Shown here: piece by piece, positions 32,811 to 41,076 of the stretch
Layout of the letters: every line of letters starts with the position of its first letter
Numbering within the stretch: position 1 is the first letter of the stretch
Assembly: GCF_007993865.1 (NCBI RefSeq)
Contig: NZ_VIUH01000031.1
Location: 1 to 52,249, forward strand
Length of the DNA: 52,249 nt
Source: Pseudomonas sp. SJZ079
GTDB taxonomy: Bacteria > Pseudomonadota > Gammaproteobacteria > Pseudomonadales > Pseudomonadaceae
Reading direction: 5' to 3'
The notes under the pieces: generated by a model
Database searches by the model: none
What the model was told of the DNA's origin: nothing
The model's input: only the letters and a program-made list of their open reading frames with translations
Made by a program: the position numbers and the translations under genes

Positions 32811-35315
32811 TCATCCCTCGCGCAGCACGGTCAAGGGGCTGCTGTTCAAGGCGCGTCGAGTGCCCAGTACGCCGGCACCGCCTATCAGCAGTGCGCCGAT
32901 CAACGGCAACAGCAGCAGCCAGGGGTGTGGCTGCCAGGTCAGGTCGAAGGCATAGCGATAGAGCAGAAAGCTGATCAGCTCACAGCCAATTGCGGCCAAT
33001 ACGCCGCTGACGGCGCCGAGCAAGCCAAACTCAGCCTGCCTGGCCTTGATCAGCAACCTGCGTTCGGCGCCCAGTGCGCGCAGCAGGGCGCCCTGACGGA
33101 TGCGCTCGTCCAGGGTGGCCTGCAGTCCGGCAAACAATACGGCCAGGCCGGCGGCGAGCACGAACAGCAGGACGTATTCGATGGCCAGGGTGACCTGGGC
33201 GAGAATGCTGCGCAGCTGGGCCAGCACGGCCTCGACTTGCAGCAAGGTGACCGTTGGAAAGGCGCGGGACAGCTCGACCAGTTGCCGCTCCTGCTGTTTC
33301 GGCAGGTAGAAACTGGTGAGGTAGGTCACCGGCAGATCCTGCAGGGTGCCCGGCTCGAAGATCATGTAGAAGTTGGGTTGAAAGTTGTTCCAGTCGACTT
33401 CGCGCAGGCTGGTGACCCGGGCATCGCGGTTGATCCCGCCGACACTGAAACTCAAGCGATCGCCCAGCTTGAGTTGCAGGCTCGCGGCCAGTCCCGACTC
33501 CACCGAGACCCCTGGCATTTCGCTGGCCTGGGCACTGTTCCACCAACTGCCGGCGCTCAGCGGGTTGTCCCGCGGCAGTTCGGCGGCCCAGGTCAGGCTG
33601 AGGTCGCGCTGGATCGCGCGCTCGCCCTGGGAATCCTCGCTGACGATTTGCCGTACCGGCTCACCGTTGATCATCACCAGGCGACCCGGCACCACTGGGT
33701 AGAGCGATGCCGGTACAGGCGAAAGCTGGGCGAGGCGGGCGGCGAACGCGTCTTTATCGGCCGGCAGTATGTTCAGGGCGAAATGATTGGGCGCATGTTC
33801 GGGTAATTGCGCTTGCCAGCTGTCGAGCAACTCGCCGCGCAGCAGGGCGATCATCGCCATGGCCAGCAGAATCAGGCCGAACGCCAGGGATTGCCCGGCT
33901 GCCGCCAGGGGGTGACGCAGCAGTTGGCCCAGCCCCAGGCGCCACGGTAGTGCCGCGCGCGCCAGCAGACGACGCAGTCCCTGAAGACTGAACAGCAGCA
34001 GCGCACCCAGCAACACAGCAGCCAGGAGGCCACCGCCGAGCAGGGTGACGGTCAATTGCAGGTCCAGGCTCAGGCGCCACATGATCAGTCCCAATGCCAG
34101 CAGCGCGGTGCCATACACCAGCCATGAGCTGGGCGGTACCGGCAGCAAATCCCGCCGTAGCACGCGCAACGGCGGCACCCGGCCAAGGGCGGCCAGTGGC
34201 GGCAGGGCAAATCCCGCAAGGGCGACCAGGCCGGTGGCGATGCCGGCCAGCGCCGGGGTCAAGCTGCCCGGCGGCAGTTCGGCGGGCAGCAAACCCTGTA
34301 ACAGGTAGAACAATAGGCTTTGCCCGAGCCAGCCCAGCAGGGCGCCGACCAGGCTGGCACTCAGGCCCAGCAACGCCAGTTGCAGGCTGAACAGACTCAG
34401 CGCCTGCCGGCGCGACAGACCCAGGCAGCGCAACAGGGCGCTGGCATCGAAGCGCTTGGCGGCAAAGCGCGCGGCGCAGAGCGCCACGGCGACACCGGCG
34501 AGGAGCACGGCGGCGAGACTGGCGAGGTTCAAGTAGCGCTCGGCACGGCCCAAGGCGTTGCCCACCTGCCGGTTGCCGTCGTGGGCATCCTCGAGGCGCT
34601 GGTGGGCCTCCAGGGTTGGGCTGATCGCCTCTCGGTAGGCCAGCAGCGCTTCGGGTGTACCGCGCCAGAGTTCGCGGTACTTGACCCTGCTACCGGGCTG
34701 CACCACGCCGGTCGCGGGCAAGTCTTCCAGGCGCATCAGCACGCGCGGGGTAAAACTGTAGAAATCACCGGCGCGATCCGGCTCGTAGGTCAGCACGCGA
34801 CTCAGCCGCAAGGTCTTGGCGCCGACCTCAATGCTGTCGCCCACCTTGAGGTTCAGCGCGGCGAACACCCGTGCCTCGGCCCAGGCCTCGCCGGGTTGCG
34901 GGCCTGGACCTGGTTGTTCGGTTGCGTAAGGCGCCGCGGCACTTTTCAGTTGCCCGCGTAATGGGTAGGCACTGTCGGTCGCTTTGACACTGGCCAACTG
35001 GATGCCGGCATCGCTGGCGATCACGCTGGAAAATTCGACGGTCTGGGCGTGCTCAAGCCCCAGTCGTAGGCCGCTGCCGATCTGCTGTTCTGCGGCTGGC
35101 GAGCTGCCGCTGAGCAGCAGGTCGGCGGCGAGAAACTCGGAAGCCCGCAGCAACATGCCGTCGCTCAGGCGCGCACTGAAGTAACCGATCGAGGTACTGG
35201 CCGCGACGGCGATCAGCAGCGCAAAGAACAGCACCCGTAGCTCACCTGCACGTGCCTCGCGCCACAGTTGCCGGGTCGCCAGCGAGAGCAGGCGGGAGAA
35301 GGGCAGGCGGGCCAT
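32811..35315 (-). CDS. ABC transporter permease (YbbP/FtsX-like)
   Basis: An 834-residue permease with an N-terminal helix (VLFFALLIAVAASTSIGYF), a large periplasmic domain, and two FtsX-type membrane blocks at about residues 260-480 and 715-815 (VLLFVLAAGLAVLFAGLQ, LLLLPLIGALLIGGAGVLG). This is the YbbP architecture, a mechanotransmission-type ABC subunit that uses ATP to drive periplasmic change rather than classical transport. I start it at ATG 35315, whose first base is shared with the ATPase stop (TGATG), giving translational coupling. The longer frame to 35372 lies inside the ATPase gene. Confidence 0.9.
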   Translation of the reverse strand: MARLPFSRLLSLATRQLWREARAGELRVLFFALLIAVAASTSIGYFSARLSDGMLLRASEFLAADLLLSGSSPAAEQQIGSGLRLGLEHAQTVEFSSVIASDAGIQLASVKATDSAYPLRGQLKSAAAPYATEQPGPGPQPGEAWAEARVFAALNLKVGDSIEVGAKTLRLSRVLTYEPDRAGDFYSFTPRVLMRLEDLPATGVVQPGSRVKYRELWRGTPEALLAYREAISPTLEAHQRLEDAHDGNRQVGNALGRAERYLNLASLAAVLLAGVAVALCAARFAAKRFDASALLRCLGLSRRQALSLFSLQLALLGLSASLVGALLGWLGQSLLFYLLQGLLPAELPPGSLTPALAGIATGLVALAGFALPPLAALGRVPPLRVLRRDLLPVPPSSWLVYGTALLALGLIMWRLSLDLQLTVTLLGGGLLAAVLLGALLLFSLQGLRRLLARAALPWRLGLGQLLRHPLAAAGQSLAFGLILLAMAMIALLRGELLDSWQAQLPEHAPNHFALNILPADKDAFAARLAQLSPVPASLYPVVPGRLVMINGEPVRQIVSEDSQGERAIQRDLSLTWAAELPRDNPLSAGSWWNSAQASEMPGVSVESGLAASLQLKLGDRLSFSVGGINRDARVTSLREVDWNNFQPNFYMIFEPGTLQDLPVTYLTSFYLPKQQERQLVELSRAFPTVTLLQVEAVLAQLRSILAQVTLAIEYVLLFVLAAGLAVLFAGLQATLDERIRQGALLRALGAERRLLIKARQAEFGLLGAVSGVLAAIGCELISFLLYRYAFDLTWQPHPWLLLLPLIGALLIGGAGVLGTRRALNSSPLTVLREG

Positions 35316-35998
35316 CAGGGCTCGACCCGATCGACCAAGCGGCCGCCTTCGAGACGGATCAGGCGCTGGCAACGATGCGCCAGGCGCTCGTCGTGGCTGA
35401 CCAGCACCAGCGTCGCGCCACGTTCCTGGTTCAGTTCGAACAACAGGTCGCTGATGCGCTCGCCGGTGTGACTGTCGAGATTGCCAGTGGGTTCGTCGGC
35501 GAACAGCACATCGGGCTCGGCGGCGAAGGCGCGGGCGATGGCCACGCGTTGCTGCTCGCCACCCGACAGTTGGCGCGGGTAATGGGTCAGGCGCTGGCCG
35601 AGTCCGACCCGCACCAGCAGGGCGCGAGCGCGTTCGCGGGCATCGGCATGGCCTTCCAGCTCCAGCGGCAACATGACGTTTTCCAGGGCGTTGAGGCTGT
35701 CGAGCAACTGGAAGGACTGAAAGACGAAGCCGACGTGCTCGGCGCGCACCCGGGCCCGCTGATCCTCATCCAGTGTGCCCAGGTCGTGCCCGGCCAAGGT
35801 GACGCTGCCATCACTCGGCAAGTCGAGGCCGGCGAGCAGGCCGAGCAAGGTGGATTTGCCGGAGCCCGAACTGCCGACGATGGCCAGACTGCCGCCAGGG
35901 TTCAGGTCGAGCGAGAGGTCATGCAGTATGGTCAACTCGCCTTCCGCGCTGGGAACCACTTTGCTAAGGTTCCGCGCAGTGAGAATGCTTGAGTTCAT
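35315..35998 (-). CDS. ybbA: ABC transporter ATP-binding protein (YbbA/LolD-like)
   Basis: A 227-residue ABC ATPase. Walker A is GSSGSGKST at residues 42-50, the signature LSGGEQQRVAIARA is in the middle, and Walker B reads LFADEPTGNLDS. It belongs to the MacB/LolD/YbbA subgroup that pairs with FtsX-type permeases, here the downstream overlapping gene. Its ATG is ten bases from the divergent tesA ATG, the arrangement seen for ybbA-tesA in E. coli, and suggests shared envelope or lipid function. Cytoplasmic face of the inner membrane. Confidence 0.93.
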   Translation of the reverse strand: MNSSILTARNLSKVVPSAEGELTILHDLSLDLNPGGSLAIVGSSGSGKSTLLGLLAGLDLPSDGSVTLAGHDLGTLDEDQRARVRAEHVGFVFQSFQLLDSLNALENVMLPLELEGHADARERARALLVRVGLGQRLTHYPRQLSGGEQQRVAIARAFAAEPDVLFADEPTGNLDSHTGERISDLLFELNQERGATLVLVSHDERLAHRCQRLIRLEGGRLVDRVEP

Positions 35999-36008
35999 GG
36001 AGAGTCCA

Positions 36009-36614
36009 ATGCGTGCAGGGTTAATCAGCGTCGCCCTCGGCCTGCTGCTATGGGCGCAGGGCGCACTGGCAGGTACCGTGCTGGTAGTCGGCGATAGTAT
36101 CAGCGCGGCTTTTGGCCTGGATAGCCGCCAGGGTTGGGTCGCTTTGCTGGAAAAACGCCTGGCTGAGCAGGGTTTCGAGCACCGCGTGGTGAACGCCTCG
36201 ATCAGTGGCGATACCAGCGCAGGCGGCGCCGCGCGGTTGTCTGGGCTACTTGCCGAGTACCGGCCGGACCTGGTGATTCTCGAGTTAGGGGGTAATGACG
36301 GGCTGCGTGGCCAGCCACCAGCGCAATTGCAACAGAATCTTGCCGCGATGATCGACGAGTCGCGTGCCAGCGGCGCCCAGGTGTTGTTGTTAGGTATGCG
36401 ACTGCCGCCGAACTATGGTGTGCGCTACACCACGGCATTCGCTCAGGTGTTCGAGACCCTGGCCGAGGAAAAACAGGTGCCGCTGGTACCGTTTTTTCTC
36501 GAAGGTGTCGGTGGCGTCCCCAGACTGATGCAGCGTGACGGCATTCACCCAGCCCTGGACGCTCAGCCGATACTCCTGGATAACCTCTGGCCGGCCCTGA
36601 AACCATTGCTCTGA
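36009..36614 (+). CDS. tesA: Arylesterase / lysophospholipase TesA
   Basis: A 201-residue SGNH hydrolase. A 21-residue signal peptide (MRAGLISVALGLLLWAQGALA) is followed by GTVLVVGDSISAAFG with nucleophile Ser30. ISGDTSAGG, LELGGNDGLRG and DGIHPALDAQ supply blocks II, III and V. It acts in the periplasm on thioesters, aryl esters and lysophospholipids. I use ATG 36009; an ATG at 35997 in the same frame would add MESP before the signal peptide. It diverges from ybbA with ten bases between starts, so its promoter must lie inside ybbA. Confidence 0.94.
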   Translation: MRAGLISVALGLLLWAQGALAGTVLVVGDSISAAFGLDSRQGWVALLEKRLAEQGFEHRVVNASISGDTSAGGAARLSGLLAEYRPDLVILELGGNDGLRGQPPAQLQQNLAAMIDESRASGAQVLLLGMRLPPNYGVRYTTAFAQVFETLAEEKQVPLVPFFLEGVGGVPRLMQRDGIHPALDAQPILLDNLWPALKPLL

Positions 36615-36670
36615 GGCTTTTCCGCGTACGGTCTTTCGGCTAATGTGGCGGCCCCGCCCAGGAGCCCTCG

Positions 36671-36952
36671 ATGCCGCGTCTCGCTTGGTCTTTATATGCC
36701 TATCAACTGATCGAACCGGACGAGCAGCTGGATCTGTTTGCCTGTCGTGAGGTTCGCCTGCATTTGGTTGCGCGTCAGCTTGAACTGGGTGGTTTTGCCG
36801 ATCGGACCCTCTGTGGCGGCTTGTTGCCGGCCAAGCCGCGCTGGCGGGAGCTGGCTAAACCATTGCTGCGTGATAAGCGGTTGTGCCCCGGTTGTCGTGC
36901 AACATTCGATGCCCAGCGTCGCGGAGATCGGCCATTTTGGCCAGGCTGCTGA
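36671..36952 (+). CDS. Small cysteine-containing hypothetical protein
   Basis: A 93-residue protein starting MPRLAWSLYAYQLIEPDEQ, with RTLCGG, a CPGC pair and a final PGC. The four cysteines could bind zinc, but spacing does not match a named ribbon. AGGAGCCC precedes the ATG. It lies between tesA and the L,D-transpeptidase gene, where I recall an equally small uncharacterised gene in P. aeruginosa. No signal peptide. Function unknown. Confidence 0.6.
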   Translation: MPRLAWSLYAYQLIEPDEQLDLFACREVRLHLVARQLELGGFADRTLCGGLLPAKPRWRELAKPLLRDKRLCPGCRATFDAQRRGDRPFWPGC

Positions 36953-37026
36953 TGCCTCCCGAAGTATCGAATGCGGGTGTACAATTGCGCTCTTATAGAT
37001 CAGCCATTCTCGTCAAGGATTTCCGG

Positions 37027-37983
37027 ATGTCGTTGCGTGTTCCTGCCGTCGCCCGCTGCTTGTCCCTCACCACGCTTGTGTCCATGGGCGCCGCTGTTGC
37101 CATGGAGCTACCTTTGCCGCCTCCTGGTGAAGACATTGTGGGTCAGGTCCAGGTAATCAAAGCCAAATACGAAGACACCTTCGCCGATCTTGCCGCAGCC
37201 AATGATCTGGGTTACCTGGAAATGGTCGCGGCCAATCCGGGGGTCGACCCTTGGTTGCCTGGCGAAGGTACGGAGATCATCCTGCCGACCCGCTTTATCC
37301 TGCCGCCAGGGCCGCGTGAAGGGGTGGTGATCAATCTCGCCGAGTACCGCCTGTATTACTTCCCGAAAGGGCAAAATGTCGTACACACCTATCCGCTGGG
37401 GATTGGCCGTGAGGGCTGGGGTTCGCCAGTCGCCAATGCGCAGATCACTGCGAAAACCCCTAATCCGGGCTGGTCCCCGCCGCAGTCAATTCGCGACGAA
37501 CATGCCGCCGATGGCGATCCGCTGCCGGCTTATGTGCCGCCGGGCCCTGATAATCCACTGGGGCCTTACAAGCTGACATTGTCGGTACCGGGTTACCTGA
37601 TTCATGGCTCCAACAAGAAGTTCGGCATCGGCATGCGCGTGAGCCATGGCTGTTTCCGCATGCTTAACAATAATGTCGTGCAACTGGCTGGCATGACGTC
37701 TGTGGGCACCTCGGTAAGGATCATGAACGAGCCTTATAAGTTTGGTCTGAGTAATGGCAAGGTCTACCTGGAAGCTCACCAGCCGCTTGATGACACGGGC
37801 GAATCGTCGATTGTCGATAAGCACACTGCGGTGATCAATGCCCTGCTCAAGCGTGAAGATCTGGGCAATCAAGGTCTGGATTGGGACATGGTGCGCGAAG
37901 TGGTCGCCGCCGAAGATGGTTTGCCAGTGGCAATTGCCGAGTCGAATGCGGCACTGGCCAGTCGCGAAGCCGATAGTTTCTGA
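37027..37983 (+). CDS. L,D-transpeptidase (YkuD/ErfK)
   Basis: A 318-residue periplasmic enzyme. It has a signal peptide (LSLTTLVSMGAAVAM region), an LysM-like segment (VIKAKYEDTFADLAAAN/LGYLEMVAANPGVDPWLPGEGT) and a YkuD catalytic domain. The catalytic sequence is MRVSHGCFRM with Cys209, preceded by HGSNKKFGIG. Such enzymes make 3-3 crosslinks or attach Braun-type lipoproteins to peptidoglycan. The oprI gene, a Lpp-type lipoprotein ending in lysine, lies next door on the opposite strand and is the natural substrate (inferred). ATG 37027 is preceded by AAGGATTTCCGG; the longer frame from 36883 overlaps the preceding gene. Confidence 0.93.
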   Translation: MSLRVPAVARCLSLTTLVSMGAAVAMELPLPPPGEDIVGQVQVIKAKYEDTFADLAAANDLGYLEMVAANPGVDPWLPGEGTEIILPTRFILPPGPREGVVINLAEYRLYYFPKGQNVVHTYPLGIGREGWGSPVANAQITAKTPNPGWSPPQSIRDEHAADGDPLPAYVPPGPDNPLGPYKLTLSVPGYLIHGSNKKFGIGMRVSHGCFRMLNNNVVQLAGMTSVGTSVRIMNEPYKFGLSNGKVYLEAHQPLDDTGESSIVDKHTAVINALLKREDLGNQGLDWDMVREVVAAEDGLPVAIAESNAALASREADSF

Positions 37984-38002
37984 TTTCGCAACAGCCTGAT
38001 AG

Positions 38003-38035
38003 AACCCGCTGCGCGTCAACGCCAGCGGGTTTTTT
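38003..38035 (+). terminator. Intrinsic terminator of the L,D-transpeptidase gene
   Basis: AACCCGCTG (38003-38011) pairs with CAGCGGGTT (38023-38031), with an 11-nt loop and a T-run directly after (38030-38035). Spacing of 20 bp from the stop codon and the U-run make it a classical plus-strand terminator. Confidence 0.9.
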
Positions 38036-38072
38036 ATTACCTGGTTTGTTACGGAACAATCTTCCAGGCAAT

Positions 38073-38104
38073 AAAAAAGCCGCCCCCTTTTGAGGGGCGG
38101 CTTT
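38073..38104 (-). terminator. Intrinsic terminator of oprI
   Basis: AAAGCCGCCCC (38076-38086) and GGGGCGGCTTT (38094-38104) form a perfect 11-bp stem with a 7-nt loop. The A-run at 38073-38078 is the U-run of the minus-strand transcript. It lies 20 bp after the oprI stop, as expected for an abundant lipoprotein mRNA. Confidence 0.92.
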
Positions 38105-38123
38105 AGTTAGCCTTGAGGGGCTA

Positions 38124-38375
38124 TTACTTGCGGCTGGCTTTTTCCAGCATACGCATAGCACGCTCATTGGCTTCGTCAGCAGTTTGCTGAGCCTTCTGAG
38201 CAGCAGCCATAGCTTCATCAGCCTTGCGGTAGGCTTCATCGGCACGGGCTTGAGCGCGAGCAGCAGCGTCTTCGGTAGCAGTCAGACGTGCTTCAGTTTC
38301 TTTGGACATGCTGCTGCAACCGGTAGCCAGAACTGCGGCCAAAGCCAGAGCAGAGAATTTCAGAACGTTGTTCAT
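38124..38375 (-). CDS. oprI: Major outer-membrane lipoprotein OprI (Lpp)
   Basis: An 83-residue Lpp-type lipoprotein. The signal peptide ends in the lipobox ATGC, so Cys20 is acylated. The mature part is one long alanine-rich coiled coil with heptad spacing (TEARLTATEDAAARAQARADEA region), ending MLEKASRK, with the terminal lysine used for peptidoglycan attachment. It is among the most abundant pseudomonad proteins. A strong ribosome site (AGGGGAAC) precedes ATG 38375 and a strong terminator follows. Confidence 0.97.
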   Translation of the reverse strand: MNNVLKFSALALAAVLATGCSSMSKETEARLTATEDAAARAQARADEAYRKADEAMAAAQKAQQTADEANERAMRMLEKASRK

Positions 38376-38751
38376 CGTGTTCCCCTAAAGGTGTAATTTT
38401 CCATTAAAGCAGTTCCCAAACGATAGGAAATCAGCCGGCGTACATACTACCCATAAGTTTTAGTAAGTAAATGCAGACGACGCAAGCGCAGCATGTTTTT
38501 TTCACAATACCGGGCGCGTAACAGCGAACCGGGAATGTTTGTATAAAAAATAGACAGATTTGACTGTTTTGGCGTCGTTGCATCGTCGACCTCGGTGTCC
38601 ATCTAATGCCAACAAACAGGCGACCAGGTCCGCACCTTAGGGGACACAATCTGTATTGGCGGATTTTATTTCTGCTGTGCTGGCGAGCATGCTCACTAAC
38701 GCATAGATTCGTGGTTTCTGTCAGATCTGAAGCTGCAAGTCGGGAGATGAG
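38376..38751. other. Divergent intergenic region between oprI and the DJ-1 gene
   Basis: This 376-bp gap must hold both promoters. On the minus strand a TAGTAT near 38448-38453 could be the oprI -10, but no clear consensus -35 stands at the right distance. The AT content rises toward oprI. A 72-codon minus-strand opening inside it is not protein-like. No RNA gene or repeat is recognised. Confidence 0.4.
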
Positions 38752-39348
38752 ATGCGTATTGCCGTATTGACGTTCGAGGGCTTCAACGAGCTGGACTCCT
38801 TTGTCGCTGCCGCTCTGCTCAACCGAATGCGCAGCCAGGGTTGGCAGGCGCAGATAACCTGCCCGAGCGAGTACGTCACTTCAATGAATGGCGTACGGGT
38901 CCAGGCCCAGCAACTATTGGAGTTCGCCAATGAAGCGGACGTAGTGCTGTTCGGCAGCGGTATGCAGACCCGCGCGATTGCTGAGGATCGTGGAATTCTC
39001 CAGCGCTTGCAGCTTGATCCGCAGCGTCAGTTGATAGGGTCACAGTGTTCGGGCACCTTGCTGATGGCCAAGCTCGGACTGCTGGGCGAGCTACCGGCTT
39101 GCACCGATCTGACCAGCAAGCCTTGGGTGATCGAGGCGGGCACCCGCGTGCTGGATCAGCCGTTTTATGCCAAGGGTAATCTGGCTACCGCCGGCGGATG
39201 CCTGTCGGCGCCCTATCTGGCGGCCTGGGTGATCGCCAAGTTGGCGGGCGAAGGCGCGTGTGCCGAGGTGCTGCATTACGTCGCGCCCGTGGGCGAGAAA
39301 CAGGCATTCGTTGAGCGGTCGTTGGCTGTGGTTCGTCCCTACCTGTGA
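38752..39348 (+). CDS. DJ-1/PfpI family protein
   Basis: A 198-residue DJ-1/PfpI-superfamily protein. The nucleophile Cys99 lies in IGSQCSGTLL and the partner glutamate is in FEGFNELD near residue 15. The FEGFNELDSF start matches the branch close to isonitrile hydratases and the amidase domain of AraC-type regulators, but there is no DNA-binding domain. It may act as a glyoxalase-like, hydratase or stress protein; the reaction cannot be assigned. It stands alone, with GGGAGATGAG before the ATG. Confidence 0.85.
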   Translation: MRIAVLTFEGFNELDSFVAAALLNRMRSQGWQAQITCPSEYVTSMNGVRVQAQQLLEFANEADVVLFGSGMQTRAIAEDRGILQRLQLDPQRQLIGSQCSGTLLMAKLGLLGELPACTDLTSKPWVIEAGTRVLDQPFYAKGNLATAGGCLSAPYLAAWVIAKLAGEGACAEVLHYVAPVGEKQAFVERSLAVVRPYL

Positions 39349-39419
39349 GCAGAGTGCGATACGTGGGCTGGGGGAGTTTCAGGCATTAACCTAGCGCGCA
39401 AATATCCTCACCTCATGCT

Positions 39420-39602
39420 TTAGAACTGCCCCAGCGCAACCATCATCCCAACCAGGCCGACAGCCAAACCAACGCATGAGACGTAAACCGCCTCACGCGA
39501 CGCCAGGTGCCACGGCTGGCGTGGGCATTTCCCCAGGCTTATCAGCTTGACCACTGGCCAACCCAGCCAATAGAGCAGGGTGCCGAACAGGATATCCAGC
39601 AA
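39420..39602 (-). CDS. Small membrane protein
   Basis: A 60-residue protein from TTG 39602: MLDILFGTLLYWLGWPVVKLISLGKCPRQ, then a second hydrophobic helix YVSCVGLAVGLVGMMVALGQF. Similar short two-helix proteins of unknown function occur in pseudomonads. The open frame continues upstream of the TTG, reading LLELTARCIGYV, which looks like further helix, but it offers no ATG, GTG or TTG before an in-frame stop near 39661. Either the start is non-canonical or the original start has been lost. Inner membrane inferred. Confidence 0.5.
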   Translation of the reverse strand: MLDILFGTLLYWLGWPVVKLISLGKCPRQPWHLASREAVYVSCVGLAVGLVGMMVALGQF

Positions 39603-39719
39603 GACATAGCCGATACAGCGAGCGGTGAGTTCGAGGAGGGTGTCGATGGCTATTGTCTCTGCTTAATGTCGAGGTCGAGGAAACATCGGTGAATTAAATG
39701 AGGGGCTGTTGGGCGTCGG

Positions 39720-40034
39720 TCAGGCGCCGGAATTAAACCAGAACTCAACTTCGTCAGTTTCTTCGTTAAATTCGGCGGCATGTTCGACCCCGGCCGGCAC
39801 GTGATACCAGTCGCCAACCCGGTAGGTGGTGGTGGCGCCGTCAATGCTCAGGATCAACGCGCCGCGGGTGATAACCCCGTAATTGTCGGTTTCATGGGTG
39901 TGCGGGGGAATTGAGGTACCGGCGGGGTACGAGGCAAATAGCACATCGCTGTCTTTGGCTTCGAGTTTGTACGCGTCAAAGCGACCGTCGTACAAAGGCA
40001 GCGATCTGATTTTTTCAGGGTATTGTCCAGCCAC
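39720..40034 (-). CDS. Cupin-domain protein
   Basis: A 104-residue single-cupin protein. The first cupin motif appears as PPHTHETDNYGVITRG, with two histidines and glutamate as metal ligands, and the second as GDWYHVPAGVEHAAEF. It likely binds a metal and a small ligand; enzymatic function unknown. GTG 40034 is chosen because AAGGAG stands nine bases upstream. It is the last of four co-directional minus-strand genes (GNAT, DUF3291, chorismate mutase, cupin). Confidence 0.82.
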   Translation of the reverse strand: MAGQYPEKIRSLPLYDGRFDAYKLEAKDSDVLFASYPAGTSIPPHTHETDNYGVITRGALILSIDGATTTYRVGDWYHVPAGVEHAAEFNEETDEVEFWFNSGA

Positions 40035-40095
40035 TGTGTTGCTCCTTTTTATGTGACATTTTGGTTTCTTGCGGTAAAGCGAGCTGAACCACCTA

Positions 40096-40404
40096 TCAAG
40101 GTTTGTTTGCCCCGCGGTTCAAGGCTGCATGTTCGGCCAGCTCTGTCTGGATGAAAGCGCTGATCATCGCTCGGTATACCTGTTCGGTGATGCGCGGGTC
40201 TGCACCCAACTCACGGGACAATGCCGTCACTTTAACAATGACCTGTTCGACCCGCTGGGGGGCTTGGACATCATCAGTGGTTTTTTTGAAACGTGCGGCC
40301 GCAGCGACATAGGTGCCACGCTCTGCCAACAGGGTTACCAGCTGGCGGTCGATACGATCGATAGTTGCGCGCACCTGCTCGAGTGAATTGCAGTTAACTT
40401 CCAT
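40096..40404 (-). CDS. Chorismate mutase, AroQ type
   Basis: A 102-residue stand-alone AroQ-fold protein. VRATIDRIDRQLVTLLAERG at residues 11-30 gives the N-terminal arginine and helix 1, YVAAAARFKK the active-site lysine, and the tail EQVYRAMISAFIQTEL the third helix. It rearranges chorismate to prephenate, or, if PchB-like, also cleaves isochorismate to salicylate and pyruvate. No isochorismate synthase is nearby, so mutase is the safer call. No signal peptide, so it is not the secreted AroQ. AAGGAG precedes ATG 40404. Confidence 0.83.
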   Translation of the reverse strand: MEVNCNSLEQVRATIDRIDRQLVTLLAERGTYVAAAARFKKTTDDVQAPQRVEQVIVKVTALSRELGADPRITEQVYRAMISAFIQTELAEHAALNRGANKP

Positions 40405-40497
40405 ATTGCATCTGGCTCCTTATAAGTCGCGTTAACTGGCGGTCAGTTGATGACGACAGTCCTACAGTGTTTTTTATGACGCGAGCGCTGGCAACTG

Positions 40498-40980
40498 TCA
40501 GACCAGTTCCTCGCGTGCAGCGCTGTGTTCCTCGGGGGCAGGGAAGGGCTTGGCAAAGGTAAAGGCCTGTGCGGATGGGCCTTCTGCGGTCAGTGTTTGC
40601 AGTGCGCTCTTGGCTTGTTCAATCGTCGGCAGATGCCCTGCGGGCACCCACCATAAAGCCAGTGTCGGCGCGCTGGGTTTGTCGAACCACTGTTGCTTGT
40701 CCTTCAGGACGCTCAGGTGATCGCCTGTGTAAACGTAGTTTTTCAGCGATTCAACCGAATCCCATACGGACAGGTTGACGATGACCAGCTCGTCATCGAA
40801 AACCTTAAGTGCCGTTGCATCGCCTTCCGCTGTTTGCAATCGCCAAACAAACCCGGGGCTGGTTTCTGCCAGTTGGTTTATATGCTCGAGTTGTTCGACA
40901 AAGCCTTGCATGACTGGCGAGTCGAGTGTGGCCTTGGCCCTGGCGATGTTGACTTGGGCCAAGTGGTAGTTGCGGGTCAT
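40498..40980 (-). CDS. DUF3291 protein
   Basis: A 160-residue protein starting MTRNYHLAQVNIARAKA, with SPGFVWRLQTAEGDAT, a VNLSVWDSVESLKNYVYTGDH block and LALWWVPAGHLPT, which together identify DUF3291, a ferredoxin-like/monooxygenase-like fold of unknown function. Cytoplasmic. I use ATG 40980; eight more codons would be possible upstream from a weaker start. It lies between the chorismate mutase and GNAT genes in the same direction with about 95-bp gaps. Confidence 0.82.
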   Translation of the reverse strand: MTRNYHLAQVNIARAKATLDSPVMQGFVEQLEHINQLAETSPGFVWRLQTAEGDATALKVFDDELVIVNLSVWDSVESLKNYVYTGDHLSVLKDKQQWFDKPSAPTLALWWVPAGHLPTIEQAKSALQTLTAEGPSAQAFTFAKPFPAPEEHSAAREELV

Positions 40981-41076
40981 CTGCTCATCCTTGAGTGGGT
41001 TCAATCTAGGTTCAAATTCGTCTGCAGAAACTGGCTGCAGTACTGCTCCTGATCTCTACAGGCTTGTCAATTCGCT

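Noticed and set aside
38431..38649. 72-codon minus-strand frame upstream of oprI
   Set aside because: It occupies the oprI promoter region and has no protein-like pattern or ribosome site.
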